Assembly: GCA_040905865.1 (NCBI GenBank) | Contig: JBBDQU010000036.1 | Location: 1-64,000, forward strand | Length of the DNA stretch: 64,000 nt | From: Alphaproteobacteria bacterium | GTDB taxonomy: Bacteria; Pseudomonadota; Alphaproteobacteria; UBA8366; GCA-2717185 | Direction of reading: 5' to 3' | In this document: positions 7,833-17,642 of the stretch, in pieces | Layout of the letters: every line of letters starts with the position of its first letter | How positions within the stretch are numbered: position 1 is the first letter of the stretch | Notes under the pieces: model-generated | The model's database searches: none | Seen by the model: only the letters and a program-made list of their open reading frames with translations | What the model was told of the DNA's origin: nothing | Position numbers and translations under genes: made by a program

Positions 7833-8963
7833 ATGGATATCGAAGACCTGCCGACCCCCTCGCTGATCCTCGACCGCGCGGTCGTCACCCGCAATACGCA
7901 GCGCATGGCCGCGCGCATGGCGGAACGCGGCGTGGCGCTGCGGCCGCATTGCAAGACGGCGAAATCGGCGGCGGTGGCGAAGCTGGCGACCGCCGGGCAC
8001 AGCGGCGCGATCACCGTGTCGACCCTGGCGGAGGCGGCGTATTTCCTGTCGCACGGCTTCACCGACATCGCCTATGCGGTCTGCCTGGCGCCGAACAAGG
8101 TCGCGGCGGCGGCGGCGCTGATCGCGAAGGGGGCGGATCTGACGGTGATCGTCGATTCCATCGACGCGGCGCAGGCCATCGCCGGGCATGCCGGGCCGGA
8201 GGTGTTCCGGGTGCTGGTGGAGATCGATTGCGGCGATGCCCGCACCGGGCTGCTGCCGGACGCGCCGGACCTGCTGGATATCGCGCGGATCGTCCACGAT
8301 TCGCCGCGGGCGGAACTGCGCGGGGTGCTGACCCATGGCGGGCATTCCTACGGCGAGAAGGATATCGCCGGAATCCGGAAGATCGCGCGCGAGGAGCGCG
8401 AGGCGGTGACCCGCGCGGCGCGGCGGCTGCGCGATGCCGGGCTGCCCTGCCCGGTCGTCAGCGCCGGCTCCACGCCCACCGCCATGCATGGCGAAAGCTA
8501 TGAGGGCATCACCGAGATGCGGCCGGGGGTGTATGTGTTCTTCGACCTGGACCAGTTGTCGCGGCAGGCCTGCGGGCCGGACGACCTGGCGCTGTCGGTG
8601 CTGGGCACGGTCATCGCCCACAACCGCCATACCGGGCAGATCGTCACCGATACCGGCGCGCTGGCCATGTCCAAGGATATCAGCGCCAATGCGCGCTGGC
8701 CCGATGCGGGCTACGGCGCCGTCTGCGACGCGCGGACGCTGGCGCCGATCGCGGGGCTGCATGTCGCCAAGGTCAGCCAGGAGCACGGCATCGTGCCGGT
8801 GACCGACCCGGCGCTCTACGACCTGCTGCCCATCGGCGCGAAAATCCGCGTGCTGCCCAACCATGCCTGCATCACGGCTTCCGCCTATCCCCATTACGAG
8901 GTGGTGGAGGGCACCGAGGTGGTGGACCGCTGGGAGCGGATCAGCGGGTGGACTCTTTCTTGA
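7833..8963 (+). CDS. D-serine dehydratase / D-threonine aldolase-like PLP enzyme (DSD1 family)
   Basis: A 376-aa fold-type III PLP enzyme with an alanine-racemase-like N-terminal barrel. The expected Schiff-base lysine is in RPHCKTAKS near residue 48. The C-terminal domain ends with LPNHAC near residue 347, where His and Cys provide the zinc site known from eukaryotic-type D-serine dehydratase. Characterised members deaminate D-serine to pyruvate and ammonia, or cleave D-threonine or 3-hydroxyaspartate; which one applies here is unknown. The ATG at 7833 has a GGAGCAG ribosome site. The product lacks a signal peptide. Confidence 0.85.
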   Translation: MDIEDLPTPSLILDRAVVTRNTQRMAARMAERGVALRPHCKTAKSAAVAKLATAGHSGAITVSTLAEAAYFLSHGFTDIAYAVCLAPNKVAAAAALIAKGADLTVIVDSIDAAQAIAGHAGPEVFRVLVEIDCGDARTGLLPDAPDLLDIARIVHDSPRAELRGVLTHGGHSYGEKDIAGIRKIAREEREAVTRAARRLRDAGLPCPVVSAGSTPTAMHGESYEGITEMRPGVYVFFDLDQLSRQACGPDDLALSVLGTVIAHNRHTGQIVTDTGALAMSKDISANARWPDAGYGAVCDARTLAPIAGLHVAKVSQEHGIVPVTDPALYDLLPIGAKIRVLPNHACITASAYPHYEVVEGTEVVDRWERISGWTLS

Positions 8964-8978
8964 CGCAAATGCGTCGTC

Positions 8979-8997
8979 GCAGGCACTTTGCGCCTGC
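8979..8997 (+). terminator. Short hairpin after the D-serine dehydratase-like gene
   Basis: GCAGGC and GCCTGC form a 6-bp stem around a 7-nt loop, 16 bp after the stop codon and in the gap between two convergent genes. The following sequence is only mildly T-rich, so this is a weak terminator candidate. Confidence 0.3.
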
Positions 8998-9044
8998 TCG
9001 GGATTTGCTGTTTGTCTTACTATGTTACCGCGATAAGAGAGACC

Positions 9045-10241
9045 CTATTTCCACGACCAGAACTCGTTGCCCTCGGCCAGGTAGTTGCGGGCCAGCACCA
9101 TCTTGTGGACCTCGGACGCGCCGTCGACCAGCCGCGCCTGCCTGGCGTAGCGGTAGATCCATTCCAGCACCGTGTCCTTGGAATAGCCGCGCGCGCCGTT
9201 CAGCTGGATCGCGGTATCGACCGCCTGGTGCAGCGTGTCGGCGACCTGAATCTTGGCCATGGAGACTTCCTTGCGGGCGAAGTCTCCCTCGTCGAGGCGC
9301 CTGGCCGCGCGCATGGTCAGCAGCCGGCCGACCTCGATGCCCATCGCGACCTCGCCCATCATCCACTGCACGCCCTCGTGCTGCGACAGTTTCATGCCGA
9401 AGCTCTCGCGCTGCTGCACATAGTCGCGGGCGATTTCCATGGCGCGCCGGGCGAGGCCGAGCCAGCGCATGCAATGGGTCAGCCGCGCGGTGCCGAGCCG
9501 GATCTGGGTCAGCTTGAGCCCGTCGCCGACCTCCATCAGGCGGTCCTCGTCGGGGATTTCGAGCCCGTCGAACTCGATCTCGCAATGGCCGCCATGTTCC
9601 TCCGGCCCCATGATCGGGATGCGGCGGACGATCCGCCAGCCGGGCTGGTCGGCATGGAACATGAAGGCGCTGAGGCCGCGGCGGTTGTCGTCGGAGGTGC
9701 GGGCGACGAGGATGAAATGCTTCGCGGCACCCGCCCCGGTGATGAACCATTTCGTACCGTGGACGACCCATTTGTCGCCCTGCTTCACGGCCTTGGTCAG
9801 CATGGCGGCGGGGTCGGAGCCGGAACCGGGCATCGGCTCGGTCATGACGAAGGAGGAGCGCACCTCGCCGCTGGCGATCGGGGCCAGCCATTTCGCCTTC
9901 TGGTCCGGCCGCGCGACCTGGCTGAGGATGCGCATGTTGCCGTCATCGGGGGCGGAGGCGTTGAAGCAGACCGGGCCGAAGATCGAGCGGTTCATCTCCT
10001 CGTAGCAGGCGGCGATATCGGTGACGCCGTAGCCCAGCCCGCCGTCCTCGACCGGCAGCGACAGCGACCACAGCCCCTCGGCCTTCGCCTTCGCCTTCAG
10101 CCGTTCCAGCGGGGCTTCGGCGATGTTTTCGTGGTCGTCGTAACTGGCCCGGTCGGATTCGAGCGGGATGATCTCGCGGTCGACGAAATCCCTGATCCGC
10201 AGGCGCATTTCCTCGACTTCGGGCGACAGGGTGAAATCCAT
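9045..10241 (-). CDS. Acyl-CoA dehydrogenase
   Basis: A 398-aa FAD-dependent acyl-CoA dehydrogenase. It has the N-terminal helical domain (MDFTLSPEVEEMRLRIRDF), the mid-domain FAD/substrate segment SSFVMTEPMPGSGSDPAAM near residue 125, and a C-terminal block with AIQLNGARGYSKDTVLEWIYRYARQ, which is the usual C-terminal signature. It removes two hydrogens from an acyl-CoA to give the 2-enoyl-CoA, passing electrons to ETF. Start chosen at 10241, not 10310, because MDFTLSP is the conserved beginning and a GGAGAA site lies 7 bases upstream. It is the last gene of a synthetase-SDR-dehydrogenase operon. Confidence 0.92.
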   Translation of the reverse strand: MDFTLSPEVEEMRLRIRDFVDREIIPLESDRASYDDHENIAEAPLERLKAKAKAEGLWSLSLPVEDGGLGYGVTDIAACYEEMNRSIFGPVCFNASAPDDGNMRILSQVARPDQKAKWLAPIASGEVRSSFVMTEPMPGSGSDPAAMLTKAVKQGDKWVVHGTKWFITGAGAAKHFILVARTSDDNRRGLSAFMFHADQPGWRIVRRIPIMGPEEHGGHCEIEFDGLEIPDEDRLMEVGDGLKLTQIRLGTARLTHCMRWLGLARRAMEIARDYVQQRESFGMKLSQHEGVQWMMGEVAMGIEVGRLLTMRAARRLDEGDFARKEVSMAKIQVADTLHQAVDTAIQLNGARGYSKDTVLEWIYRYARQARLVDGASEVHKMVLARNYLAEGNEFWSWK

Positions 10242-10281
10242 GGGATCGTTCTCCGGTGGTGCGGGTTGGTCAGCCAGGCTG

Positions 10282-11043
10282 TCAGGCGATGGCGAGCGTG
10301 TGCCCGCCATCCACCGTGATGACGCTGCCGGTCATGAAGGCCGAACCGTCGCCGGCCAGCAGCAGCAGGACGCCGTCGAGGTCTTCCGGCTGGCCGAGCC
10401 GCCGCTGCGGGATCTTGCGGATCAGCGCCTTGCCGGCATCGGTTTCGAAATAGGCCTGGTTCAGCTCGGTCGCGATGTATCCGGGCGCCAGGGCGTTGAC
10501 CCGGATATCGTGGCGGGCCAGCTCCAGCGCCAGCGCCCTTGTCATCTGCACCACGCCGGCCTTGCTGATGGCGTAGGTCGACAGCTGGTTCGTGACCCCC
10601 TCGCCCAGGATCGAGGCCATGTTGACGATGCTGCCGCCATGGCCCAGGCGGGTCATGTGGCGGGCGACTTCCCGGGCGACGCGCCAGGCGCCGGTCAGGT
10701 TGGTGCCGACGACCAGTTCCCAGTCGGCCTCGTCGATCTCCAGCGCCGGTTTGGCCTGCACCAGCCCCGCATTGTTGACGAGGATACCGATGGCGCCCAG
10801 TTCGACCTCGACCACCCGCACCGCCTCGGTGACGCTGGCCGGGTCGGTCACGTCGAGCGGTACCGGCAGGGCGTGGCCGTCGAACGCGGCGATCTCGGCG
10901 ACGAGGCTTTCCAGCCGGTCGGTGCGCCGGGCGGCGACGGCGACCTTCGCGCCGGCCTTCGCCAGGGTGACGGCGAAATGCCGCCCGATCCCGCTCGACG
11001 CCCCGGTGACGAGGGCAACACGGTCCTGCAGGGGCTGGCTCAT
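10282..11043 (-). CDS. SDR family oxidoreductase (3-hydroxyacyl-CoA/3-oxoacyl type)
   Basis: A 253-aa classical short-chain dehydrogenase with the cofactor motif TGASSGIG at residues 13-20, NNAG near 88, catalytic Tyr/Lys in YAISK near 158-162, and the C-terminal ITVDGGHTLA strand. Position between an acyl-CoA synthetase and an acyl-CoA dehydrogenase suggests oxidation of a 3-hydroxyacyl-CoA or a related alcohol. The start ATG overlaps the upstream synthetase stop codon by 4 bp (ATGA), indicating translational coupling; this rules out the longer open frame to 11136. Confidence 0.9.
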   Translation of the reverse strand: MSQPLQDRVALVTGASSGIGRHFAVTLAKAGAKVAVAARRTDRLESLVAEIAAFDGHALPVPLDVTDPASVTEAVRVVEVELGAIGILVNNAGLVQAKPALEIDEADWELVVGTNLTGAWRVAREVARHMTRLGHGGSIVNMASILGEGVTNQLSTYAISKAGVVQMTRALALELARHDIRVNALAPGYIATELNQAYFETDAGKALIRKIPQRRLGQPEDLDGVLLLLAGDGSAFMTGSVITVDGGHTLAIA

Positions 11044-12677
11044 GACGTTCCTTTCGCGGTTTCGCGCAGGGTGAATTTCTGCACCTTGCCGGTCGATGTC
11101 TTCGGCAGCTCCCCGAATACGACACGGGTCGGGCATTTGAAATGCGCCAGATTGTCCCGGCAGTAGGCGATGACCGCCGCCTCGGTCAGCGCCGTGCCGC
11201 CGGGCTTCAGGGCAACGAAGGCGCAGGGCGTCTCGCCCCAGCGTTCATGGGGTGCGGCGACGACGGCGGCTTCCATGATGCCGGGATGCCGGTACAGCAC
11301 CTCCTCCACCTCCAGGCTGGAGATGTTCTCGCCGCCGGAAATGATGATGTCCTTGGCCCGGTCCTTGATCTCGATATAACCGTCGGGATGCTTCACGGCC
11401 AGGTCGCCCGTATGCAGCCAGCCGCCGCGGAAGGCCGCTTCGGTGGCGACAGGGTTCTTCAGGTAGCCCTTCATCACCGTATTGCCGCGCAGCATCAGCT
11501 CGCCGATGGTCGCGCCGTCCGCCGGCACCGGGGACATGGTGTCGGGGTCGATGATGTCCTGCTCCTCCAGGGTCACGTAGTTCACGCCCTGGCGCGCCAT
11601 CTTCGCCGCCCGTTCGCCCATCGGCAGGCCGTCCCAGTCCGGCTGCCAGGCGCAGACCGTGGACGGGCCGAAGCATTCGGTCATGCCGTACAGATGGGTC
11701 ACCCGGAAGCCCAGGGCCTCCATCTGCTCGATCACCGCGCTGGGCGGCGCGGCGCCGCCGGTCGCGACCTCGACCCTGTGCCCGAAGCGGCGCTTCACCG
11801 CATCCGGCGCATGGATCAGCGCGGTCAGCACCACGGGCGCGCCGCACATATGGGTCACGCCGTGGTCTTCGATCATGGGGAAGATCAGCGCCGGGTCGAC
11901 ATCGCGCAGGCAGACATGGGTGCCGCCCACGGCCGTCACGCCCCAGGTATAGGTCCAGCCGTTGCAGTGGAACATCGGCAGGGTCCACAGGTAGCGCGAC
12001 TCCGCGTTGACCCCGAAGGTCAGCGCGTTGCCGATGGCGTTCAGATAGGCGCCGCGATGATGGAAGACGACTCCCTTCGGATTGCCGGTCGTGCCGGAGG
12101 TGTAGTTCAGCGCGATGGAGTTCCATTCATCCGCCGGCCCTTGCCAGGGGAAGTCCGGATCGCCGCCGGCGATGAAGGTCTCGTAGTCGAGATCGCCGAT
12201 CCTGCCGCCGCCTTTCGCCAGCGGGTCGTCGATATCGACCACCAGCGGCGGGCTGGCCATGCGGCCGAGCGCATCGGTGACGATGGGCGCGTACTGCCGG
12301 TCGGCGATGAAGACCTTCGCGCCGCCATGTTCCAGGATGAAGGCGACGGTCGCCGCGTCGAGCCGTGTATTGATGGTGTTCAGGACGGCGCCCAGCACCG
12401 GAACGCCGAAATGGCATTCCAGCATTTCGGGAATATTGGGCGCCATGACCGCCACGGTATCGCCGGCGCCGACGCCCCGGGCGGCGAGCGCCGATGCCAG
12501 TTGCCGGCTGCGCGTGTAAAACGCGGCGTAGCTTATCCGGCGATCGCCGTGGATTATCGCCGTTTTATGCGGATACACATGGGCGCTGCGCCGCAAAAAG
12601 CTCAACGGCGACAGCGGCGTGTAGTTTGCGGCGCCTTTTTCGAGCCCCTGTTCGAAAGGTGACGGGAAATCGTCCAA
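11040..12677 (-). CDS. Acyl-CoA synthetase (AMP-dependent, long/medium-chain FadD-like)
   Basis: A 545-aa ANL-superfamily ligase. Motifs in order: YTSGTTGNPKGVV (P-loop, near residue 192), YGMTECFG near 330, HTGDLAV near 420 and a C-terminal PKTSTGKVQK holding the catalytic lysine of the adenylation step. It activates a carboxylic acid to its CoA thioester via an acyl-adenylate. First gene of the three-gene operon feeding the SDR and acyl-CoA dehydrogenase. The close relatives are the 'fatty-acyl/aryl' DMSP lyase-linked and FadK-like ligases; the substrate is open. Divergent from the PleD-like gene. Confidence 0.92.
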   Translation of the reverse strand: MDDFPSPFEQGLEKGAANYTPLSPLSFLRRSAHVYPHKTAIIHGDRRISYAAFYTRSRQLASALAARGVGAGDTVAVMAPNIPEMLECHFGVPVLGAVLNTINTRLDAATVAFILEHGGAKVFIADRQYAPIVTDALGRMASPPLVVDIDDPLAKGGGRIGDLDYETFIAGGDPDFPWQGPADEWNSIALNYTSGTTGNPKGVVFHHRGAYLNAIGNALTFGVNAESRYLWTLPMFHCNGWTYTWGVTAVGGTHVCLRDVDPALIFPMIEDHGVTHMCGAPVVLTALIHAPDAVKRRFGHRVEVATGGAAPPSAVIEQMEALGFRVTHLYGMTECFGPSTVCAWQPDWDGLPMGERAAKMARQGVNYVTLEEQDIIDPDTMSPVPADGATIGELMLRGNTVMKGYLKNPVATEAAFRGGWLHTGDLAVKHPDGYIEIKDRAKDIIISGGENISSLEVEEVLYRHPGIMEAAVVAAPHERWGETPCAFVALKPGGTALTEAAVIAYCRDNLAHFKCPTRVVFGELPKTSTGKVQKFTLRETAKGTS

Positions 12678-12795
12678 TATTCACGCTCCAGTATGCATGG
12701 GTTCTTTTTGCTCGCGCAATTCCACAGGCCTCGGCTATGGTTTGTCGTGACGCCAAAAAGGTCAAGCCACGATCTAATCTGTTGGACAGGATGCC

Positions 12796-14139
12796 ATGAC
12801 CAGTATGACGAATGTTGTTGTCGCAGGCGGCGATGCGGACGCGGCTATTGCGCGTATCGAGAAGCTGACCCCTGCCGGTTATGCCGGGCTGGCCGTTTCC
12901 AACGGCCTGGATGTGTTTGAATACGTCGTCAACAGACAACCGGATCTGGTCCTGTTCGAGGGCGCGTTTTCCGATGTCGACGCCTTCGAAGTGGTCCGGA
13001 AACTCAAGCGGAGCATCGACACGCTGCATATACCGGCGATCATGCTGAACGCCGATACAACGCCTGAAATGCTCCAGGAGGGTCTCGAATCGGGACTTGG
13101 CGACATGATCGCCAGGGACACGCCGACCGATATCGTCACAGCCCGCCTGCAGCCCTTTGTCCGGCTGGCGACCATGCATGCCGAATGTATCCGCCGGGTC
13201 GCCACGGCGGAGAGTTTTCATATCCCGGTCGATCTGATGGGGATTCATAACGTCGATACGGCGGGTTGCCGGGTGCTGCTGGTCGGCGCCGAGAGTGCCG
13301 GAGTCGACAGGGTCTCGGACAACCTGCGCGATCAGGATATCAGCGTATCGCGGGAATCGAGCCAGTTCGCGGCCGGCGAACGGCTGGCGGCGGAAACCTT
13401 CGATGCGGCGATTATCGTGGCGGAAGCGCCGGCGGAAGTCGAAAAAGCCTATTTCCTTTGCGCCCATATTCGCAACAATTCCCGGTTGTTCAATCTTCCG
13501 GTCCTGCTGGCCTCGAACAGCGGCCTGGTGCCCGCGAGCGACCTGCCCTACCGCCAGGGGGCAAGCATCGCGGTTGCGCTGGACGGTAATCCCGACAATC
13601 TCGCCATATCGTTGAAATTTCTGGTTCTTCGCCAGCGCTTGCGCTGGAATCTCCACGCGCCGTTAACCGCGACGCTCACGGAAAGAACCGCCGATTCGCT
13701 GCGCGGCCTGTATTCGGGCTCCTTCCTTCGCTCCCACATGGCCCGCCAACTGGATTGGACCGGGCGCCGCCGCCGCAGCCTTTCGCTGGCCGTGTTTTCG
13801 ATCCAGAACCTGGACAGCGCCGAAAGCATGTACGGCGCCGGCGCCGGCGGGCAACTGATGCAACAGGCGGCAAACTGGGTTTCCAGTCTTATCCGAATCG
13901 AGGACATGGCGGCCCGCCTGGCGCCGATAGAGATCTGCGCGGTGTTTCCGGATACCGAGGAACAGGATGCCCGACAGGCCGCCGACAGGATCGCGGGTGT
14001 CCTGCACCATTCCGAGTTCACGCTGACCGGCAGCCGGAATGCGACGACCCGCATGTGGACGCAAAGCGGCGTTGCGACGTCGGTTCCGGGCGACTCGGTC
14101 GAAGATCTCGTGGCCCGGGCGCGCGACAACCTGGCGTAA
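12796..14139 (+). CDS. Degenerate PleD-like protein (REC-REC-GGDEF), PopA-like architecture
   Basis: A 447-aa protein that aligns along its whole length with PleD but lacks its key residues. In receiver 1 (residues 6-125) the phospho-acceptor Asp is Glu55 (LVLFEGAFSDVDAF) and the acidic pair is reduced to GGD. In receiver 2 (about 155-275) the acceptor position is Ala (FDAAIIVAEAP). In the GGDEF domain (about 290-447) the active-site motif reads APIE at 376-379, so cyclase activity is not expected. The allosteric I-site RxxD is kept (RIED, 367-370) at the correct spacing. Caulobacter PopA has the same logic: an inactive PleD paralogue that binds c-di-GMP through its I-site. Role here is inferred as a c-di-GMP receptor or scaffold. 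A second possible start is Met4. Confidence 0.75.
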   Translation: MTSMTNVVVAGGDADAAIARIEKLTPAGYAGLAVSNGLDVFEYVVNRQPDLVLFEGAFSDVDAFEVVRKLKRSIDTLHIPAIMLNADTTPEMLQEGLESGLGDMIARDTPTDIVTARLQPFVRLATMHAECIRRVATAESFHIPVDLMGIHNVDTAGCRVLLVGAESAGVDRVSDNLRDQDISVSRESSQFAAGERLAAETFDAAIIVAEAPAEVEKAYFLCAHIRNNSRLFNLPVLLASNSGLVPASDLPYRQGASIAVALDGNPDNLAISLKFLVLRQRLRWNLHAPLTATLTERTADSLRGLYSGSFLRSHMARQLDWTGRRRRSLSLAVFSIQNLDSAESMYGAGAGGQLMQQAANWVSSLIRIEDMAARLAPIEICAVFPDTEEQDARQAADRIAGVLHHSEFTLTGSRNATTRMWTQSGVATSVPGDSVEDLVARARDNLA

Positions 14140-14156
14140 AGCCGCCACCGTATCGG

Positions 14157-17100
14157 CTATTGCGCTGCGACGATTGCCAGTTCCTGCAGGATCTTGCGGA
14201 CTCCGGAAATCCGGGCCTTGGATAGTTGCCAGTCGGCGCCGCAAACGAGTTTGTGGTCCGGCCGGAGCTTGATTCTGGACGCGTGTTTCTGCAGATAGCC
14301 GATAAGGCCGGCCGGATTGGCAAATTCATTGTTGCGGAAGGACAGCGCCATACCCTTGGGGCCGGCATCCAGCTTATCGACGCCAGCCTGGCGGCAGAGC
14401 TGTTTTATCGTCATGATTTCCAGCAGGTTTTCGACTTCGACGGGCAGCGGTCCGAAACGGTCGACCAGTTCCGCGGCGAAGCGGTCGATTTCCGCCGGGT
14501 CGGCGCTAGTGGAAAGCCGTCGGTAAAGGCCCATCCGGACCGTCAGGTCCTCGACGTAGTTTTCCGGAATGAGCACCGATGTTCCGACGGATATCTGGGG
14601 GACCCACTCGCTTTCCGCCGCGTTGTCGCCACCCTTGGCCGAGACCACGGCCTCTTCCAGCATCCGCTGATAGAGCTCGATGCCGACCTCGCGGACATGA
14701 CCGGACTGCTCCTCGCCCAGCAGATTGCCCGACCCCCTGATATCCAGGTCATGACTGGCCAGGGTGAACCCGGCGCCGAGTGTATCCAGGGTCTGCATGA
14801 CCTCCAGCCGTCGCGTCGCGGCCGGCGTCAGCCGTCGGCCCGGCGGAATCGTGAAATAGCAATAGGCGCGGATCTTCGACCGGCCGACGCGTCCCCGCAA
14901 CTGATACAACTGCGCCAGGCCGAACATGTCGGCCCGGTGCACGATCATCGTATTGACCCTGGGCAGGTCCAGCCCGGATTCGATGATCTGCGTGCAAAGC
15001 AGTATGTCAAACTCGCCGTCGGCAAAGGCCGTCATGACATCCTCGAGTTCCCCCGGCGACATCTGCCCGTGGGCGATCGTCACGCGTGCTTCCGGGACGA
15101 TATTTTGCAGGGCCAGCCGCAACTGGCGAATATCGGACAGCCTGGGACAGACATAGAAGGTCTGACCGCCACGATGCCGTTCGCGCATGATCGCCTCGCG
15201 CAGCACCACGGGATCATGCGGCATGGTGAAGGTTCTGACCGCGAGCCTGTCCACCGGGGGCGTGGCGATTATGCTGAGTTCGCGCACCCCTGTCAGCGCC
15301 ATCTGCAGCGTCCGCGGGATCGGCGTCGCCGTGAGGGTCAGCACATGGACATTTGATTTGAGCTGTTTCAGGCGTTCCTTCTGGGTCACGCCAAAGTGCT
15401 GTTCCTCATCGACGACGATCAGGCCAAGCCGGTCGAAGCGAACCGATTTGCTCAACAGCGCATGTGTCCCGACGACGATATCCAACGTGCCGTCCGCCAG
15501 CCCTTCGCGGGTCCGGTCGGCATCCTTGCCGGTAACGAAGCGCGACAATTGCCCGATCCGAACCGGCAGACCCGCGAAACGGTCCTTGAAGTTCTGGAAA
15601 TGCTGGCGGGACAGCAGGGTTGTCGGCACCACAACCGCGACCTGATAGCCGCTCATGGTCGCGGCAAAGGCGGCGCGCAGGGCGATTTCCGTCTTGCCGA
15701 AGCCGACATCGCCACAGATCAACCGATCCATCGGACGGCCGGATTCCAGATCCGACAGCACGTCGTTTACGGCGCTCAATTGATCGTCGGTTTCCGCATA
15801 GGGGAAACGGGCGCAGAATTCATCGAAACTGGCCTGCTCCGCCTGGATCGTCTCGCCTTTGGAAAGCGTTCGTCCGGCGGCTATGGCGAGCAGTTCATGG
15901 GCGACCTCGCGGATATGCTCCTTGACCCGTGCCTTGCGGGCCTGCCAGGCCTGTCCGCCCAGCCGGTCGAGCTGGATATTCGATTCCTCCGACCCGTAAC
16001 GGGCGAGGACTTCGATGTTTTCGACCGGAACATACAGTTTGGCCCCGCCGGCGTAGAGGACGCGCAGGCAATCATGGGATGCGGCGCCGGCCCTGACCGT
16101 TTCCAGCCCGTCGAAGCGACCGACGCCGTGATCGACATGAACGATGTAATCTCCTTCCGAAAGGCTCGATACTTCGGTCAGAAATTCCTCGCCGCGCCGC
16201 CGGCGGCGGGACGGGCGTGACAGGCGTTCGCCGAGGATATCCTGTTCGGTAATGACGACGACATCGCCGGTACTGAATCCCTTTTCGAGGTTCAGCGCCG
16301 CAAGCGAGATGGACCCCGAAGGCTGCGCCAGCAGTTCGGCCCAATCGTCAATGGTTCCGGCGGTTTCGATACCGTGCTGCTCCAGCAGCGTATTCAACCG
16401 GTCGCGTGTGCCGGCACTATGGCCCGAAATCAGTATCCGGCGCTTCTTCTCGCTCTCCAGTCGGTCGCGGACGGCATCGAACAGTCCGGCGGCATTTGCC
16501 TGTCGCGCCTGGGTGAAATCGACGATCTGGCGGGCGCCGGCATCAACGGTTGCCCCGGACTGTTCGGGCGCGGTGAATGGCGAGAATACGGCCACGATCC
16601 GTTCATTCAGGGTTTTCGACCAGCATGCCTGATCCATGAACATGCTGTCCGGCGGGACGGGCTTGTAGATCGCCGCGCCCTCCCCCGCCGCCTTTCCCCT
16701 GCCGCCGGCAGGCAGCATCGAACGGCGCGCGTCGTAGTAATCCGCGATCATCTCCATCCGTTCGGAAACGACGCTTTCCACCTCGTGATCCAGAACCACA
16801 ACGGCGTCTGGCAGGTATTCGAACACCGTCTCCAGCCTGTCATGAAACAGCGGAAGCCAGTGTTCCATGCCGATATAGCGCCGTCCGGCGGTGATCGACT
16901 CGTAGAGCGGGTCCTCGCTGGAAGCGATGCCGAAAATGCTCCTGTATCCGGACCGGAAGCGCTGGATGCTGTCTTCATCCAGCAGCACTTCGCTGACGGG
17001 GCGCAGGCGGATGCCGTCCCGAACGTCTTCCGTGCGTTGCGTCATGGCGTCGAAGGCCCGGACGCCTTCCAGTTCGTCGCCAAAAAAATCCAGACGCAGC

Positions 17101-17642
17101 GGCGACGGCGCGCCGGGCGGATAAACGTCGACGATCCCGCCGCGAATGGCGTATTCCCCGGTTTCCCGGACGGTCGCGGCGCGGATATAGCCGTTCCGGG
17201 TAAAGTACTGCGTCAGTTCGCCGAGATCCAGGCGGTCGCCGGTATTCGCGGTCAGCGTCGATTCCCGGAATACGGCCCGTGCCGGTACGCTTTGAACGGC
17301 GGCGCTGACCGTCGTGAGCAGGATGAACGGCTGATTTATGTCGTCGCTTGCCATTCGGGTCAGCGCGTCCAGCCGCCGCGCGACGACGTCGCCGTTCGGC
17401 GAGACACGGTCATATGGCAGGCAGTCCCAGGCAGGCAGCACGAGAACATCGAGCGCCGGCGCGACAAAAGCCAGCATGTCGGACATAAGCGCCATGCCCG
17501 CATCGTCGCGCGCAATATGAATCACCTGCCGCGCGGATGCTTCACAGGCGAGTTCCGCCAGGGCGACAGCCGTGTAGCCTTCGGGCGCCCCGGCTATCGT
17601 GGTCCGACCGACCGAAAGTTTATGTTTCGAGATAACGTTCAA
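14157..17642 (-). CDS. mfd: Transcription-repair coupling factor Mfd
   Basis: A 1161-aa protein of normal Mfd length. It holds the UvrB-like N-terminal region, the RNA polymerase-interacting (CarD-like) domain with EGDYIVHVDHGVGRFDGLE near residue 495, the Walker A segment ICGDVGFGKTEIALR near 640, the DEEQ box in VVDEEQHFGV, RecG-like translocase motifs (LTATPIPRTLQMAL) and the C-terminal D7 domain. Mfd removes stalled RNA polymerase from DNA lesions and recruits UvrA. Its TTG start lies inside the sdhE stop (TTGA, 4-bp overlap), so the two are translationally coupled. Confidence 0.97.
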   Translation of the reverse strand: MNVISKHKLSVGRTTIAGAPEGYTAVALAELACEASARQVIHIARDDAGMALMSDMLAFVAPALDVLVLPAWDCLPYDRVSPNGDVVARRLDALTRMASDDINQPFILLTTVSAAVQSVPARAVFRESTLTANTGDRLDLGELTQYFTRNGYIRAATVRETGEYAIRGGIVDVYPPGAPSPLRLDFFGDELEGVRAFDAMTQRTEDVRDGIRLRPVSEVLLDEDSIQRFRSGYRSIFGIASSEDPLYESITAGRRYIGMEHWLPLFHDRLETVFEYLPDAVVVLDHEVESVVSERMEMIADYYDARRSMLPAGGRGKAAGEGAAIYKPVPPDSMFMDQACWSKTLNERIVAVFSPFTAPEQSGATVDAGARQIVDFTQARQANAAGLFDAVRDRLESEKKRRILISGHSAGTRDRLNTLLEQHGIETAGTIDDWAELLAQPSGSISLAALNLEKGFSTGDVVVITEQDILGERLSRPSRRRRRGEEFLTEVSSLSEGDYIVHVDHGVGRFDGLETVRAGAASHDCLRVLYAGGAKLYVPVENIEVLARYGSEESNIQLDRLGGQAWQARKARVKEHIREVAHELLAIAAGRTLSKGETIQAEQASFDEFCARFPYAETDDQLSAVNDVLSDLESGRPMDRLICGDVGFGKTEIALRAAFAATMSGYQVAVVVPTTLLSRQHFQNFKDRFAGLPVRIGQLSRFVTGKDADRTREGLADGTLDIVVGTHALLSKSVRFDRLGLIVVDEEQHFGVTQKERLKQLKSNVHVLTLTATPIPRTLQMALTGVRELSIIATPPVDRLAVRTFTMPHDPVVLREAIMRERHRGGQTFYVCPRLSDIRQLRLALQNIVPEARVTIAHGQMSPGELEDVMTAFADGEFDILLCTQIIESGLDLPRVNTMIVHRADMFGLAQLYQLRGRVGRSKIRAYCYFTIPPGRRLTPAATRRLEVMQTLDTLGAGFTLASHDLDIRGSGNLLGEEQSGHVREVGIELYQRMLEEAVVSAKGGDNAAESEWVPQISVGTSVLIPENYVEDLTVRMGLYRRLSTSADPAEIDRFAAELVDRFGPLPVEVENLLEIMTIKQLCRQAGVDKLDAGPKGMALSFRNNEFANPAGLIGYLQKHASRIKLRPDHKLVCGADWQLSKARISGVRKILQELAIVAAQ

